DNA of 64,000 nt from Cepaea nemoralis (GCA_014155875.1 JACEFZ010012611.1:1-64000); one strand, 5' to 3'. Positions 1-11,490 are shown, numbered from the stretch's first letter. Made by a program: numbers and translations. The notes: generated by a model not told the origin, from the letters alone.

Positions 1-225
1 GAAGAAACTCTACAAACGGTAGCTTTGAAGAGGATAATGAAAGTAGCACATTACACACCACTATAAGACAGAGAAATTGCAGTGTTCTCTGGTGATATTC
101 TAAGAAGAGATAGGAGAACATCGTGAAGACTAGAAAGATCACCGATGAAAGGGACAGAGGTATACAGAGAGAAATGATTATTGATTGACTGATCCAAAGG
201 TATAGGGCGATGTCAGCAGTATCAT
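1..225 (+). mobile_element. Degenerate LINE-B C-terminal fragment
   Basis: The stretch reads like the end of the RTE-like ORF2: a decayed F-x-G-x-x-x-R-R-D block around 88-115 corresponds to F-F-G-H-V-M-R-R in better copies. Frames are broken and there is no intact ORF. It runs into a short ATC tail shared with the opposite-strand copy that follows. Assignment rests on similarity to other copies in this window. Confidence 0.45.
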
Positions 226-480
226 CATCATGTGCCACGCCGATAAGCGTGGACGTTCATGTTTCGCCATCTCATACGATCACCAGAGTCGTGATGTTCT
301 TGTCTCGACCACGCTATGTGGCCAAGCCATCCTGATATTTACTTCTCTGGTTTCCTCTTGTTCTTCAACCCCCCCCCCCCCCCCCCCCCCCCCCACCCCC
401 CCCTCAGTCTCCTCGGCTGTCATCAAGTTCTTTAGTTTATTTCTTGTCATAACGTGCCCAAAACATCTGGACTGTGTGTA
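222..480 (-). mobile_element. LINE-A 3'-end fragment
   Basis: The complement carries the LINE-A terminus (CATGGCACATGA-like end at 232, preceded by the CACGACTCTGGTGATCG block), with an (ATC)n tail at 222-232. It is interrupted by a C-homopolymer at 369-394 and is decayed. It is a 5'-truncated dead copy. Confidence 0.6.
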
Positions 481-602
481 ATTTATCTAATAGTTTACGG
501 TATTCATTTGTTTCTTGTAGGACTTGCTATAATTGATACAGAATATCAGAGACCGAGATCTGTTTAGAAACATGACCGCCTTCGCTATTTGGCAACACAC
601 AG

Positions 603-736
603 GATGATAATGGCGATAATGATAATGACGATAATGATGATAATGATCATGATAATAATGATAATGATCATGATAGTGATTATGACGATGTTGACGATGA
701 TGATAATAATTATGACAGTGATGATGATGATGATGC

Positions 737-791
<55 letters not shown>

Positions 792-798
792 ACATCCA
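603..798. repeat. (GAT)n-rich microsatellite
   Basis: Imperfect GAT/GATAAT repeats become pure (GAT)n at 721-788 and abut the 3' end of the LINE-A copy that starts at 799, so the pure part is probably that copy's expanded tail. The methionine, isoleucine and histidine-rich frames here are repeat translations. Confidence 0.9.
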
Positions 799-1745
799 TC
801 ATGTGCCATGCCGGTAAGCGTGGGCGATCATGTTCTGCCATCTCACTCGATCACCAGAGTCGTGGATCAGCTCTGTGTTTCTGTCTCGACCTGCCACAAG
901 GCCAAGCCATCCAGTACTTGCTTCTCGGTCTTCCCCTTGGCCTGTTCCCCTCGATCTTGCCAATTGTCACCAAGTTCTCCAAATCATTTCTTCTCATAAT
1001 ATGCCCAAAAAATTGTGACTGTCTACGTTTAATGTCTCTGATCAGTTTATGATCTTCGTTTGTTTCTTGAAGGACCTGTTCATTGATCTTTCTGGCAGTC
1101 CATGATATTCTTTGCATTTTCCTCAGAAACCACATTTCTACAGCCATCAGATGTTTTTCAGCTTGACTGCTCATTGTCCAAGCTTCACATCCATATAAAA
1201 GTACAGGTTCTATGTATCCCCTCAACACTCTTTTTCTCGTTTCAGTTGACATCATTTTATTGGTCAGCATGTTTTTCATCTTGCTAAAGGTTACTTTTGC
1301 CATGTCGTTCTTGTTCTAATCTCTTCAAGGCATCTTCCATCAGATATTATTACCGTTCTGAGACAGTTGTACCTATTCACTTGTTGAAGAATATTCCCAT
1401 TTACTTGTATATTACATTGTGGTATTTCGTTCTTCCTAGTGACGACCATAATCTGTGTCTTTTTACAATTTAATTCTAACCCTAATTGTTCACTGTGTGT
1501 AACAACCGCATCTACTAAATTTTGCAGGTCCTGTTCATTGTCTGCAATCAAGACTGTATCATCTGCATATCTAATGTTATTGATGCATCTTCCCCCAATG
1601 TTGATTCCTTCCATATCTTCAATATTTCTGAAAATACTTTCACTGTAAAAGGAAAAAAGATCTGGAGACATTATACATCACTGTCTCACACCGCTCTTAA
1701 TAGGCTGATATTGGCTTACTTCATTATCAACTCTTATGTTGATAA
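799..1745 (-). mobile_element. LINE-A fragment: RT palm to C-terminus
   Basis: An RTE-like non-LTR retrotransposon, 5'-truncated. On the minus strand it shows, in order, S-G-V-R-Q followed by M-S-P-D-L-F-S (about 1720-1650), the catalytic Y-A-D-D motif of reverse transcriptase near 1570, then the conserved linker and the C-terminal region with W-T-A-R-K and F-F-G-H-I-M-R-R blocks, ending at 799. At least two frameshifts separate the palm from the C-terminal part, and a stop replaces the Gly after R-Q. It cannot encode a working enzyme. The tail joins the (GAT)n tract on its left. Confidence 0.9.
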
Positions 1746-1829
1746 TGGTGAGTATGGAGATGGCGATAATTATGATAATGATGATAATGATGACGACGAC
1801 ACTGATAATAATTGTGCTGCCGATAATAG

Positions 1830-1899
<70 letters not shown>

Positions 1900-2000
1900 G
1901 GTGATGATGATGGTGATGATGATGATGATGATGGTGGTGGTGATGTTACTGATGATAATGATGATGGCGATAATGATGATAATGATTATGATGTGAGGCA
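1745..2000. repeat. (GAT)n/(ATC)n compound microsatellite with inverted core
   Basis: Imperfect GATAAT repeats lead into a pure (GAT)n run followed directly by (ATC)n, about 1830-1899, a perfect self-complementary block with arms of about 33 bp; GAT-type repeats resume to 2000. No gene. Confidence 0.9.
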
Positions 2001-2044
2001 CGACATCAACAGTTTTAGAAAAGGTTACAATTACGTATCCGAGG

Positions 2045-2262
2045 CTGTGGTCTAGGGATAGTGAAGGAGTTTCACAAATCCCCGACACACCGAGTCGTGT
2101 GTTTGAAATCATCTGCGGACGTTTTGGAAGTAGACCGCATTGCGTTGATTCCTGTTGTATGGGCGTCGGTCATTCAGAGAGCAGTGACAAACTATTGAAC
2201 ATAAACATTGACTAATAAATCATAAACAGCAACAGCCAACTAAAACTTGTTGTTATTTCCAT
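2045..2262 (+). mobile_element. SINE-1 copy 1 (tRNA-headed)
   Basis: The head has a weak A-box-like TGGTCTAGGGATAG and B-box-like GTGTTTGAAATC. The body GGAAGTAGACCGCATTG and GTCGGTCATTCAGAGAGCAG matches five other copies in the window. The usual 3' terminus (GTCCTGTAAAGGATATGC-like) is missing. Confidence 0.65.
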
Positions 2263-2600
2263 AGATTTCGATCTGAAATGGAACTGGTGTAGGCCAAAAT
2301 ACTTTTCTCTGCTTTGCATATGTTGAACACGCTTGTAAACACATGTTCAGCTGTTATTTTACCAGGTCCATAATTGCATTCATCAGTATCTCCTATCTTT
2401 AGTTTATTAAACAAGTGATAATCCAGTCTGTTGTGGCCAGTCTGCAGTCTACAAATTGTAACTTGTTCTTTTCGGTGTGACTGGTAATATGCATCCTCTT
2501 GCTGGTGACCTGGATGCTGTGTATGGTGACTTGGATGTTCTGCCTGGTGACCTAGATGCTGTGATTTCCACTTGGCTCCATAATTGCTTCTCACAAATCT
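2253..2600 (-). mobile_element. Non-LTR LINE C-terminal fragment (RNase H type)
   Basis: A 113-codon open frame on the minus strand contains R-L-Q-T-G-H-N-R-L-D-Y-H-L-F, then C-x-Y-G and A-E-H-V-F. This matches the C-terminal region after RNase H in Jockey/R1-type LINEs, where the usual form is R-x-R-T-G-H ... C-x-C-G ... E-H-x-L-x-x-C. Several of the usual cysteines are replaced, so the copy is decayed. The N-terminal 25 codons are low-complexity and may not belong to it. Confidence 0.65.
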
Positions 2601-2610
2601 TTTGGCCTAA

Positions 2611-2765
2611 TCTACGGTTACGTTTAGTTTAGTTTAGTCGACGGATCAACATCACGGCACTCGGATGTAACCCACAAGTGCTCCATTCGTCTCCTAACTC
2701 AAGCCTGAGTCTGGAGAATCTCAGCTCAGTGCACGAACTCCTTAGCACCGGCGATGTTACGTTTA
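2611..2765 (-). mobile_element. SINE-3 3' fragment
   Basis: This matches, with scattered differences, the tail half of the fuller element at 61340-61745: GGATCAACATCACGGCAC, CTCCTAACTCAA and GCACGAACTCC occur in the same order. The TTTAG-type tail is at the left, so the copy is in minus orientation. The tRNA-like head is absent. Confidence 0.75.
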
Positions 2766-3066
2766 CATCAGCTGAGTTAGGCTTCCGTTTTCCTTTGCTA
2801 ATCTTGGTTCGCCTTCATATATCAGCATGAATTAATTCCAACAAAGCAGCAGCCAGCTTAAGTTTGTCGTAATCTCTACGTATGAAATAAAAACAGATAG
2901 GTACGCGTAACTCCTGCGACAAAGTGAGGTATATTAAACACAGACAAAGAACACACCTTACAATGGTCTCCACTAGGTAAACGTAAATCACAGGGGGAAA
3001 TCCTCTCCCCGAAAATAGAAACAAATAACCCCAAAATATACTAAAATAAAAATAAGTATACTATGG
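2766..3066. other. No gene seen
   Basis: AT-rich sequence with no coding signature or recognisable repeat. The 69-codon minus-strand frame at 2815-3024 has no supporting motif. Confidence 0.5.
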
Positions 3067-3067
3067 C

Positions 3068-3475
3068 AAAATTAACAGAAAAGTACCTCCGAAGTACTTT
3101 TCTGTTAATTCACCCCCCCCCCCCCCCCCCAAAAAAAAAAATCCCTATCAGGGTCTCATTTGCATCGGACCAGCAATAACTTCCGGTTAAGTATTCGGTG
3201 GACTGCTGAACCGATCGATGGATGCTTTGTTAGTTTTCGGGTCCTTAAGGCACTCACTGTCGTCGAATTATTCCGACGAAAGTGAGGGCCCTACTGGCCC
3301 AAAACTCCGACGACAGTGAGGTTCCTACGGGCCCCAAAACTAACAAAACATCCATCGATCGGTCCAGCTGTCCATCGAACACAACTGGAAGTTGCTGCTG
3401 GACCGATGCAAATTAGGTCCTGAAAGTGATATGTTTGTTTTGTTTGAGGTGAATTAACAGAAAAATACCTGCGAT
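3068..3475. mobile_element. Fold-back / MITE-like element with long inverted repeats
   Basis: The left arm (about 3088-3255) and right arm (about 3325-3475) are imperfect inverted copies: CTTTTCTGTTAATTCACC pairs with the end at 3455-3472, GCATCGGACCAGCA with 3400-3414, and CGATCGATGGATG with 3350-3362. The centre holds a second palindrome, CACTGTCGTCG versus CGACGACAGTG. A third copy of the terminal motif at 3070-3086 faces the left end. No transposase. A C/A homopolymer at 3113-3140 sits in the left arm. Confidence 0.8.
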
Positions 3476-3654
3476 AATACTAATCTTCATCAGGAGTAAC
3501 ACAAACAGATCTAAAGAACAACATGAAATTAGAAAGCTTAATAGTATTAAAACACAGATCTTTCGTTTTTAGGAAGGCGGCGAAGAAGTTCACAAACCGT
3601 TGTGAATGGTTCGAAATAAGAAAATAAAATGAAGTCCGAAAGTGCACAAACAGT

Positions 3655-3866
3655 TATCATCATCAAGTGGCATGCCGACTGGCGTAGGCGTTCATGACTC
3701 TCCACAGATCTCTGTCCTTGGTTTTCTGGATCAACTCTGTCGTTGATATTCCTCCATGCCACAGTCGCAATCCACCCAGCATCTTTTCTCGAGGTCTGCT
3801 TCTGCCTCTCTTCCCCTCGATCTTTCCCGTTGTCACGATGTTCTCCAGCGCCTCTCTTCTCATCAA
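3655..3866 (-). mobile_element. LINE-B C-terminal fragment
   Basis: The 67-codon minus frame reads M-M-R-R-E-A-L-E-N-I-V-T-T-G-K at its start and ends S-R-H-A-T, followed by (ATC)n at 3657-3664. It is the same domain as the LINE-A C-terminus but more diverged. It is cut at 3860 by the next element, which appears to have inserted into it. Confidence 0.8.
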
Positions 3867-4935
3867 TCAATCAATCAATCAATCATGTGCCATGCCGGAA
3901 AGCGAGGGCGGTCATGACTCGCCTTTCACTCGATCACCAGAGTCGTGGATCAGCTCAGTGTTCCTGTCTCGTCCATGCCATGTGGCCAACCATCCAGGTA
4001 TTTTCCTCTCGGTCTTCCTCTTGGTCTGTTCCCTTCGATCTTGCCAGTTGTCACTAAGTTCTCCAATCCATTTCTTCTCATAACATGTCCAAAAAATTTT
4101 GACTGTCTACGTCTAATTTCTCTAATCAGTTTACGATTTTCATTTGTCTCCTGTAGTACTTGGTCATTGGGTTTTCTATCTGTCCATGGTATTCTTTACA
4201 TTTTCCTCAGAAACCACATTTCTGCAGCCATCAGATATTTTTTCAGCTTGACTGCTCATTGTCCAAGTTTCACATCCATACAAAAGAACAGGCTCTATGT
4301 ATCCCCTCAACACTCTTTTCTCGTTTCAGTTGACATCTTTTTATTGGTCAGAATGTTTTTCATCTTGCTAAAGGCTACTTTCGCCATGGCGATTCTTGTT
4401 CTAATCTCTTCAAGGCATCTCCCATCAGATGTTATGACCGTTCCGAGATAATTGTACCGATTCACTTGTTGAAGAATATTCCCATTTACTTGTATATTAA
4501 TTGTGGTACTTCGTTCTTCGTAGTGACGACCATAAGCTGTGTCTTTTTACAATTTAATTCTAACCCCAGTTCTTCACTGTGTACAACAAACGCATCTACT
4601 AATTGTTGCAGATCCTGCGCATTGTCTGCAATCAATATTATATCATCTGCGTATCTAATGTTATTGATGTTTCGTCCTCCAATGCTGACTCCATTTATAT
4701 CTTCTACATTTCTGAAAATATTTTCACTGTACAGGGAAAAAAGATCTGGAGACATTACACACCCCTGCGTAAGAAGTGGCACTCTTCCGAATTCCCACTT
4801 CATTATCAATCCTTACGGCAGCTTGTTGTTTCCAATATATGTTTTTTTTATAAGTCTAATGTCTCTCCCATCAATTTGTAGATCTGCAAGCATATCCACC
4901 ATGTTGACATGTCTATCCAATCCGTGTGAGGGTGA
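3861..4935 (-). mobile_element. LINE-A copy with (TTGA)n tail
   Basis: A 5'-truncated RTE-like element about 1.05 kb long. The tail (ATCA)n on the plus strand is 3861-3882 and the stop codon complement is at 3883. Minus-strand coding blocks include D-I-R-L-I (about 4850), Q-G-C-V-M-S-P-D-L-F-S-L-Y-S-E, and the catalytic Y-A-D-D near 4645 inside a 107-codon frame (4486-4809), followed by several frameshifts before the C-terminus. It is dead, but its RT palm is better preserved than in the copy at 799. It seems to have landed within the older LINE-B fragment on its left. Confidence 0.9.
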
Positions 4936-6055
4936 GTTCAAACTTGTAACATTGACCTGGTCCCAGGTCCACTCAGCCTAAAATGTGCACCAGGAAATGT
5001 CGTGGGAAGCCAAGGCAGCCGGCATGGTATTGGCCACAGCGAGCACCGAGTCCCGATTGCTCTATAAAACACGAGTATAGCACGATATACCACATCCACG
5101 TTAATACGTCTAAAAGAATGCTGTACTTATCTACTTACCAGTCCGCATCCAGGCCGGCTTTGATGAAACACAAAACAAGCTTATAACTCACGGACGCTCT
5201 ACAACACACAAGTGCTTGCACTAAACCACTCGTAGAAGCAGGGCTGTCTAGTTGGTCGCACGTCGAGTAGACTTATTCCTTCAGCAAGGAGCTGTCGACA
5301 TCTGCAGCGGAATTTTCCGGTCGTAATATGATCATTGCTGTAGCTTTCAAAGTGTGTATTGTCAAGGTGTCTCTTTTAATTTCTTTCCACTGCTTATATG
5401 AGTGAAGATAAACGCCAGTGAATGTTCGTCTTGTGCTATTTCGCCTGTCTAAACGTATTCTACAGAAATAAATACTCATCTGTATTACATTGACAACTTA
5501 ACACAGATCAATATATTTATCATACTCCAGGCAAACCCCTAAATTATTAATAGCCATTGGTAATTCCCGATGTTACATTATTTTTTACCTGTCACACTTC
5601 ACTATGCAGAAGATTAATTAAGGTGCCTGGTAGGGTTTATTTTTCATCGAGCTCACCGTATGTCATTAAACAACAGATAAACAAAGTGATGAACTCATAA
5701 GAACTGAATGGCAGACGTATCCTACAACAGTAATATCATAAAACCAGTTGAGATTTGTGCCCAATGTGGCTACATCATCTCTATTTCGATAACTGGAAAT
5801 ATCGATTACGCAAGAAATGTTCGTTTCTAGGAAATACCCATGCCGAGAATAGAAACTGGAGGAGAAGGTTACCCTTGGTTTGTGTTTGGGTCTTCGGTGG
5901 AGACCATGTGGTAGTTACAGCTTTGATTAATAGCTGTTGAAGATTCTAGCATTACATGCATCCCACCGAGTAAATGGTGGATTGCCAGCAAGTTAAAAAA
6001 GGAATCTCACCACCCGGTAAATAATTGTCCAAAGTGAATATGGGCTTTTTTTTTT
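4936..6055. other. No gene seen
   Basis: About 1.1 kb of apparently unique, AT-rich sequence. Short open frames (4983-5186, 5273-5479, 5755-5940) lack recognisable motifs or splice-bounded coding bias. An unrecognised degraded repeat cannot be excluded. Confidence 0.5.
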
Positions 6056-6057
6056 TT

Positions 6058-6330
6058 ATTCGCATATACTATTACAGGACATCGCTGTCAACACCAGCAT
6101 TTTTCAGCTGTCTGTTGATTTCTTGGCAAGATTACGCTCAGTAGTTTGCCATTGCTTTCTGAGCGACCGGCTCAGTTATCCCGCAAGTCACCAGCGGGGG
6201 TCGAACCGCTCCCAGTTCTCTCCCGCTACGAGACTCTGCGTGATAAACGGGATTACGGAGAAAGTGTTGTAACCCCTCAGCCAGAGAGACCGGCTTACTA
6301 CTTGGTAATCAGAGGGCGAGGAATGGGTCA
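6058..6330 (-). mobile_element. SINE-1 copy 2 (tRNA-headed, good internal promoter)
   Basis: On the minus strand the head at about 6325-6190 has A box TGGCTGAGGGGTTAC and B box GCGGTTCGACCCCCGC, a good RNA polymerase III promoter pair. The body has CTCAGAAAGCAATGGCAAAC, and the 3' end ATGCTGGTGTTGA...GATGTCCTGTAATAG is shared with copies at 14.3, 32.7 and 43.8 kb. Confidence 0.85.
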
Positions 6331-6449
6331 CAAATGAGTCGGCAATCAGGTCTTGCCAGATGGATTACGACTGGCGATTCTAATGCCACTGAGCTATTCT
6401 GTGTTGCCGATGGATGAGATGATGTTACTCAGTTGCTAACGCATTAGGG

Positions 6450-7062
6450 CACATGTAACTGTTGACATAAGTCACTCTACTGTCTCCAGGTAGACAGGGC
6501 ACATATAATATTCCTGTTCTATTGTTATTCTTATTTGCCCTGGAGTAGATTGGCAGTTTTTGCCAGTGCTTAACGCTGGTATCTGTTGGGGAGTTATTCT
6601 CTCACTCTGTTTAGCTTTCGTCTGGCAAAGAGCACCCTGTTGTTCTTCAGGAGTTGTTGTTTGTCCATCAAGAATGATGATGACCATTCATTTCATCCAG
6701 TGGGGTTGAAGGTATGGAGCCGTGGGTTCTAAGATGGCTGATAAGGCCTATTTTGGCTCGAAATGTTCTTTGACAATGTGGGCAAAGAATGCTCGACGTC
6801 TCTGGAGGAGGATTTCCTGCAGTGGTTTTTCTGTCCTGCCTTTTCTTCACAGCTCTTGCAGTCCTGGTTGCCTCACATATGACTGCACCTTTGCGCAATG
6901 ATGCACGCCACGAATTTCGGTCTCTCATGATGAATTCCAAAAGCATTCAGTGAAATTTTCAGAGTGTCTTTAAAACGTTTCCTCTGGCCACCTTGGGAGC
7001 GTTTACCACAACGCAGTTCGCTGTAAAAAATTCGTTTAGGGAGCCTGTGATCTGGCATCTTC
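6450..7062 (-). mobile_element. LINE-C C-terminus with C2H2 zinc finger
   Basis: The minus strand opens with [10 protein letters not shown] and [14 protein letters not shown], the conserved block after the RT domain in a widespread animal LINE group. It shifts frame near 6900 into a stretch with A-x-R-x-A-x-x-x-R-Q-D-R-K and a C2H2 finger, C-P-H-C-Q-R-T-F-R-A-K-I-G-L-I-S-H-L-R-T-H (about 6790-6727). The finger belongs to the retroelement, not to a host transcription factor. RT itself is missing; positions 6450-6665 look like decayed 3' sequence. Confidence 0.85.
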
Positions 7063-7590
7063 AGGAGTGATTCTTAACTGACTGGTGGTAGTGTCAACCT
7101 TTCTACCTTCTCTAAAGCACCACAGATATATCACATAACAGACAACACTGCGTTAACAATAACTTCTTCATAACACGACAGCTGCATCTGTTTTCACAGG
7201 GTGTATTCTGTCTTTCTTTTAAAACAAATGTCAGATTAATGATGTCACTAAAACAATCATACTTGCACTCGATCTCTATCTTGTATATCTGTCGCTCGAA
7301 CAATCACTGACGTCGACATTCGTCCACAAATTCACCAACACTCTATCTGTACAAACGTGACGGCTAGATGGACTTCTGCCATCTGCCTTTCTCCGTCCGA
7401 CCTCGAACGCGGTCCAGACGTGAATGATCTCTCACGGACCTGTAGTCCGCGCTTGACCTTCACTCCGGTTACTTCCGGCCGAGTGGTTCACAATCCACTC
7501 GATCTTCACGTCTGTCACTGAAATGTGCAAGACTCTAGGTCACCTGCACTGAGTGGTACTTTGCTCCACGCCAACTCCATGGCATGTATC
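7063..7590. other. No gene seen
   Basis: No supported coding region. The 63-codon minus frame at 7112-7303 has no motif. Confidence 0.5.
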
Positions 7591-8545
7591 CGGCTACTAA
7601 ATCTATCTAGCAGCCTGTCTACCAGCCTACCTACTTAACATCCAACTTAATTACCGACCTATTTACCTACTTTTTATTCAACCTACCTACACATCTGCCT
7701 TCCTACCTCAGTAAACAGTACTTACCACTTCACCTTCCTACCTACGTGCCTACATTTATACCTACACACTTACCTACCTGCCTATCTTCTTACCTACAAA
7801 CTGTCATTTAACTTTCATTTAATGCCAATATAGTACCTTGCGGTGTATGGCAGAGGGGTCTTTGAGCCTGAGGAATTAACGCCGCCTGGCTAGTGTTGTC
7901 GCCGCGAACTGTGCAGGTTAGGATTTTCTTTTTGCCCCCGACATAAAAAAATCCCACACCTTACCGAAGGATCGAACCTGGGTCTCCCGAAGGAGAGTTC
8001 GGCGTTCTAGCCACTCGGCCAGCCGCTCCTCAACATTACCTACCAACATTCCTACCTAACTATCGTTCAATGTACCTTCCTTCGTGCCTACATTTCTACC
8101 TACCTACATACCTTCCTTTCTACTTACCTGCCAACTTAGATATCCACCTGTCTACCTACTGCCCTATTTACCTACCTATATAAATACCTACTTAAAATCT
8201 ACCTATCTACCTTTCTACCGAAAAACCTATCTAACTACCTTCCTACCTAAGTACCTACCTTCCTACCTAAATACCTACCTTCCTACCTAAATACCTATCT
8301 ACTTAACTCTACCTCTCTATCTACATACCTACTTACCTACTTCCTACCTCCCTCCCTACCTAATTATCTATCAACTGTGCTACCTACATACATAACTACC
8401 TACCTTCCTACATAAATTATATTTACTTAATTACCTACCTACTTAACTTCCACCCTAAATACCTATCGACCTTTCTACCAACGATCTTTCCTACTAAACT
8501 ACCTACTATGTATATGTTTATCAGCCTGTCTGAAGGTCTATCTAC
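7590..8545. repeat. Degenerate (CTAC)n-rich tract, split by a SINE
   Basis: Loose tandem CTAC/CCTA repeats on both sides of a SINE head at 7815-8035. The tyrosine/leucine/threonine-rich open frame at 8084-8290 is a translation of the repeat. Confidence 0.9.
7815..8035 (-). mobile_element. SINE-2 (tRNA-headed)
   Basis: The minus strand starts GAGGAGCGGCTGGCCGAGTG, with A box TGGCCGAGTGG and B box GGTTCGATCC about 40 bases later, then an unrelated body ending near 7815. The head resembles a tRNA but cannot form a full cloverleaf with a matching 3' acceptor stem, so this is a SINE rather than a tRNA gene. Confidence 0.8.
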
Positions 8546-9097
8546 CTATCTATCTCATCACGTCGCCTTCATCACGTCGCTCTCATCACGTCGCTCTCAT
8601 CACGTCGCTCTCATCAAGTCGCTCTCATCAAGTCGCTCTCATCACGTCGCTCTCATCACGTCGCTCTCATCACGAGGTTCTCATCACGAGACTCTCATCA
8701 CTTCGTTCTCATCACGTCGCTCTTATCACGTGGCTCTCATCACGTCGCTCTCATTACGGCGCTCTCATCACGTCGCTCTCATCACGTAACTTTCATCACG
8801 GAACTCTCATCACATTGCTCTCATTACGGATCTCTCATCACATCGCTATCATCACATCGCTCTCATCACGGAACTCTCATCACAGAACTCGCATCACGTC
8901 GCTCTCATCACATCGCTCTCATCACATCGCTCTCATCACATCGTTCTCATCACATCGCTCTCATCACATCACTCTCATCACATCACTCTCATCACATCGC
9001 TCTCATCACATCGCTCTTATCACATCGCTCCCATCACGTCGCTCTCATCACCTCGCTCTCATCACGGCGCTCTTATCACGTCGCTTTCATCACAGCC
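8546..9097. repeat. 12-bp tandem array, CTCATCACGTCG
   Basis: About 45 copies of a 12-bp unit. The first half favours CACGTCG and the second CACATCG, so two variant blocks have been amplified. Because 12 is a multiple of three, one frame stays open; it is not a gene. Confidence 0.95.
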
Positions 9098-9124
9098 TAT
9101 GGAAAAGTGTCTCGATCTCTTGCC

Positions 9125-10880
9125 ATTTGTCCCTCCTCATGCCCCCCTCATGCCCCCTCATGACTCCTCAACCCCCTCATGCCCCCTCATGTCCCCTCAT
9201 GCCCCTTCATGTCCCCTCCTGCCCCCTAATGTCCCCTCATGTCTCCTCATGCCCCTTCATGTCCCCTCCTGTCCCCTCATGTCCCCTCATGTCCCCTCCT
9301 GTCCCCTCCTGCCCCCTCATGTCCCCTCATGCCCCTTCATGTCCCATCATGTCCACTCCTGTCCCCTCATGCCCCCTCATGTCCCCCTCATGCCCCTTCA
9401 TGTCCCCTCATGCCCCTTCATGTCCCCTCATGCCCCTTAATGTCCCCTAATGTCCCCTAATGCCCCTTGATGTCCCCTCATGTCCCCTCATGCCCGTTCA
9501 TGCTTCCTCATGTCCCCTAATGCCCCCTCATGCCCCTTCATGTCCCCTCCTGACCCCTCATGTCCCCTCTTGCCCCCTCATGTCCCCTCATGTCCCCTCA
9601 TGCCCCTAATTTCCCCTCATGTCCCCTCATGCCCCTTCATGTCCCCTCCAGCCCCCTAATATCCCCTCATGTCCCCTCATGCCCCTTCATGTCCCCTCAT
9701 GTCCCCTCATGTCCAATCATGTCCCCTCATGCCCCCTCCTGTCCCCTCATGTCTCATCCTGTCCCCTCATGTCCCCTCATGTCCCCACATGCCCCTTCAT
9801 GTCCCCTCCTGTCCCCTCATGTCCCCTCATGCCCCCTCCTGTCCCCTCATGTCCCCTCCTGCCCCCTCATGTCCCCTTATGCCCCCTCATGTCCCCTCAT
9901 GTCCCCTCATGTCCCCTCCTGCCCCCTCATGTCCCCTCATGTCCCCTCATGCCCTCTAATGTCCCCTCATGACCCCTCATGTCCCCTCATGTAGCCTCAT
10001 GCTCCCTCATGTAGCCTCATGCCTCCTCATGTCCCCTCATGCCCCATCATGTCCCCTCATGCCTCCTCATGTCCCCTCATGCCTCCTCATGTCCCCTCGT
10101 GTCCCGTCATGTCCCCTCATGTCCCCTCATGCCTCCCCATGTCCCCTCATGCCCCCTCATGTCCCTTCATGTCCCCTCATGCCTCCTCATGTCCCCTCAT
10201 GCCCCTTATGTCCCCTCATGCCTCCTCATATCCCCTCATGTCCCCTCATGCCTCCTCATGCCCCCTCATGTCCCCTCATGCCTCCTCATGTCCCCTCATG
10301 TCCCCTCATGTCCCCTCATGTCCCCTCATTTCCCCACATGCCTCTTCATGTCCCCTCATGTCCCCTCATTTCCCCTCATGTCCCATCATGCCTACTCATG
10401 TCCCCTCATGTCCCATCATGTCCCCTCATATCCCCTTATGCCTCCTCATGTCCCCTCATGCCTCCTCATGTCCCGTCATGTCCCCTCATGTCTCCTCATG
10501 CCCCCTCATGCCCCCTCATGTCCCCTCATGCCTCCTCATGTCCCCACATGCCTCCCTATGTCCCCACATGTCCCTTTATGTCCCCTCATGCCTCCTCATG
10601 CCCCCTCATGTCCCCTCATGTCCCCTCATGTCCCCTCATGCTTACTCATGTCCCCTCATGTCCCCTCATGTCCCTTCATGTCCCCTCATGCTTCCTCATG
10701 TCCCCTCATGCCTCTTCATGTCCCCTCATGTCCCCCCATGCCTCCTCATGCCCCCTCATGCCTATTCATGTCCCCTCATGTCCCCTCATGTCCCCTCATG
10801 CCCCCTCGTGTCCCCTCATGTCCCCTCATGCCTCCTCATGCCCCCTCATGTCCCCTCATGTCCCTTCATTCCCAAGTTAT
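9125..10880. repeat. 10-bp minisatellite, CCCCTCATGT
   Basis: About 175 copies of a 10-bp unit, with CCCCTCATGC and CCTCCTCATG variants. CCTCC-type units are common only in the right half (after about 10015), so the array has two histories. All three plus frames are open over long distances because no frame of the unit makes a stop; this gives several overlapping 100-330-codon ORFs that should not be called genes. Confidence 0.97.
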
Positions 10881-11105
10881 CCACTCCTGTGACCATCTTC
10901 ATGTTGAACGACCCACCACCTTCCTCCAGGAACCACGCCCTCCATTAATGTCCTTTTCACGGCACAGCAGCGTTTACTATGGCCACAGTAATTTAGTCTC
11001 CGAGATGCTGCACTGTTTTTGAGTCATTGTTCGTCATGTTCAATTCAAATAGAAATTCAATAGATATATATATTTTTTTTTTGGTCCACAATATTCCAAG
11101 GATTT
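10881..11105. other. No gene seen
   Basis: Short unique-looking spacer between the 10-bp array and an ATC microsatellite. Confidence 0.5.
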
Positions 11106-11129
11106 TTCTGTAACGTCGTCGTCATCATC

Positions 11130-11212
<83 letters not shown>

Positions 11213-11250
11213 TATCATCATCATCATCATCACCATCATCATCATCATTA
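11106..11250. repeat. (ATC)n microsatellite, LINE-A tail
   Basis: Nearly pure ATC repeats ending directly at the LINE-A stop codon complement at 11251, consistent with an expanded (TGA)n tail. Confidence 0.95.
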
Positions 11251-11490
11251 TCATGTGCCATGCCGATAAGTTTGTTCGGTCATGTTTCGCCAGTTTAATT
11301 GATCACAAGAGTCATGGATCAGCTCTGTGTTTTTATCGCGACCGTGTCATGTGGTCAAGCCATGCATATATTTGCTTACCTACCTTTCATTTGTTATTTT
11401 CCCCTCAATATTGCCAGTTGTCACCAAGTGCTTTAGTTTAATTCTTCTCATAACATGCCTAAACAATTGTGACTGTCTACATCTAATTTC

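Noticed and set aside
6660..6800. Host C2H2 zinc-finger gene
   Set aside because: The finger follows the conserved LINE post-RT block and is a known feature of that LINE group.
9125..11022. Large Pro/Ser/Cys/Met ORFs of 307-327 codons
   Set aside because: They are the three forward translations of a 10-bp repeat; no start context, domain or splice evidence.
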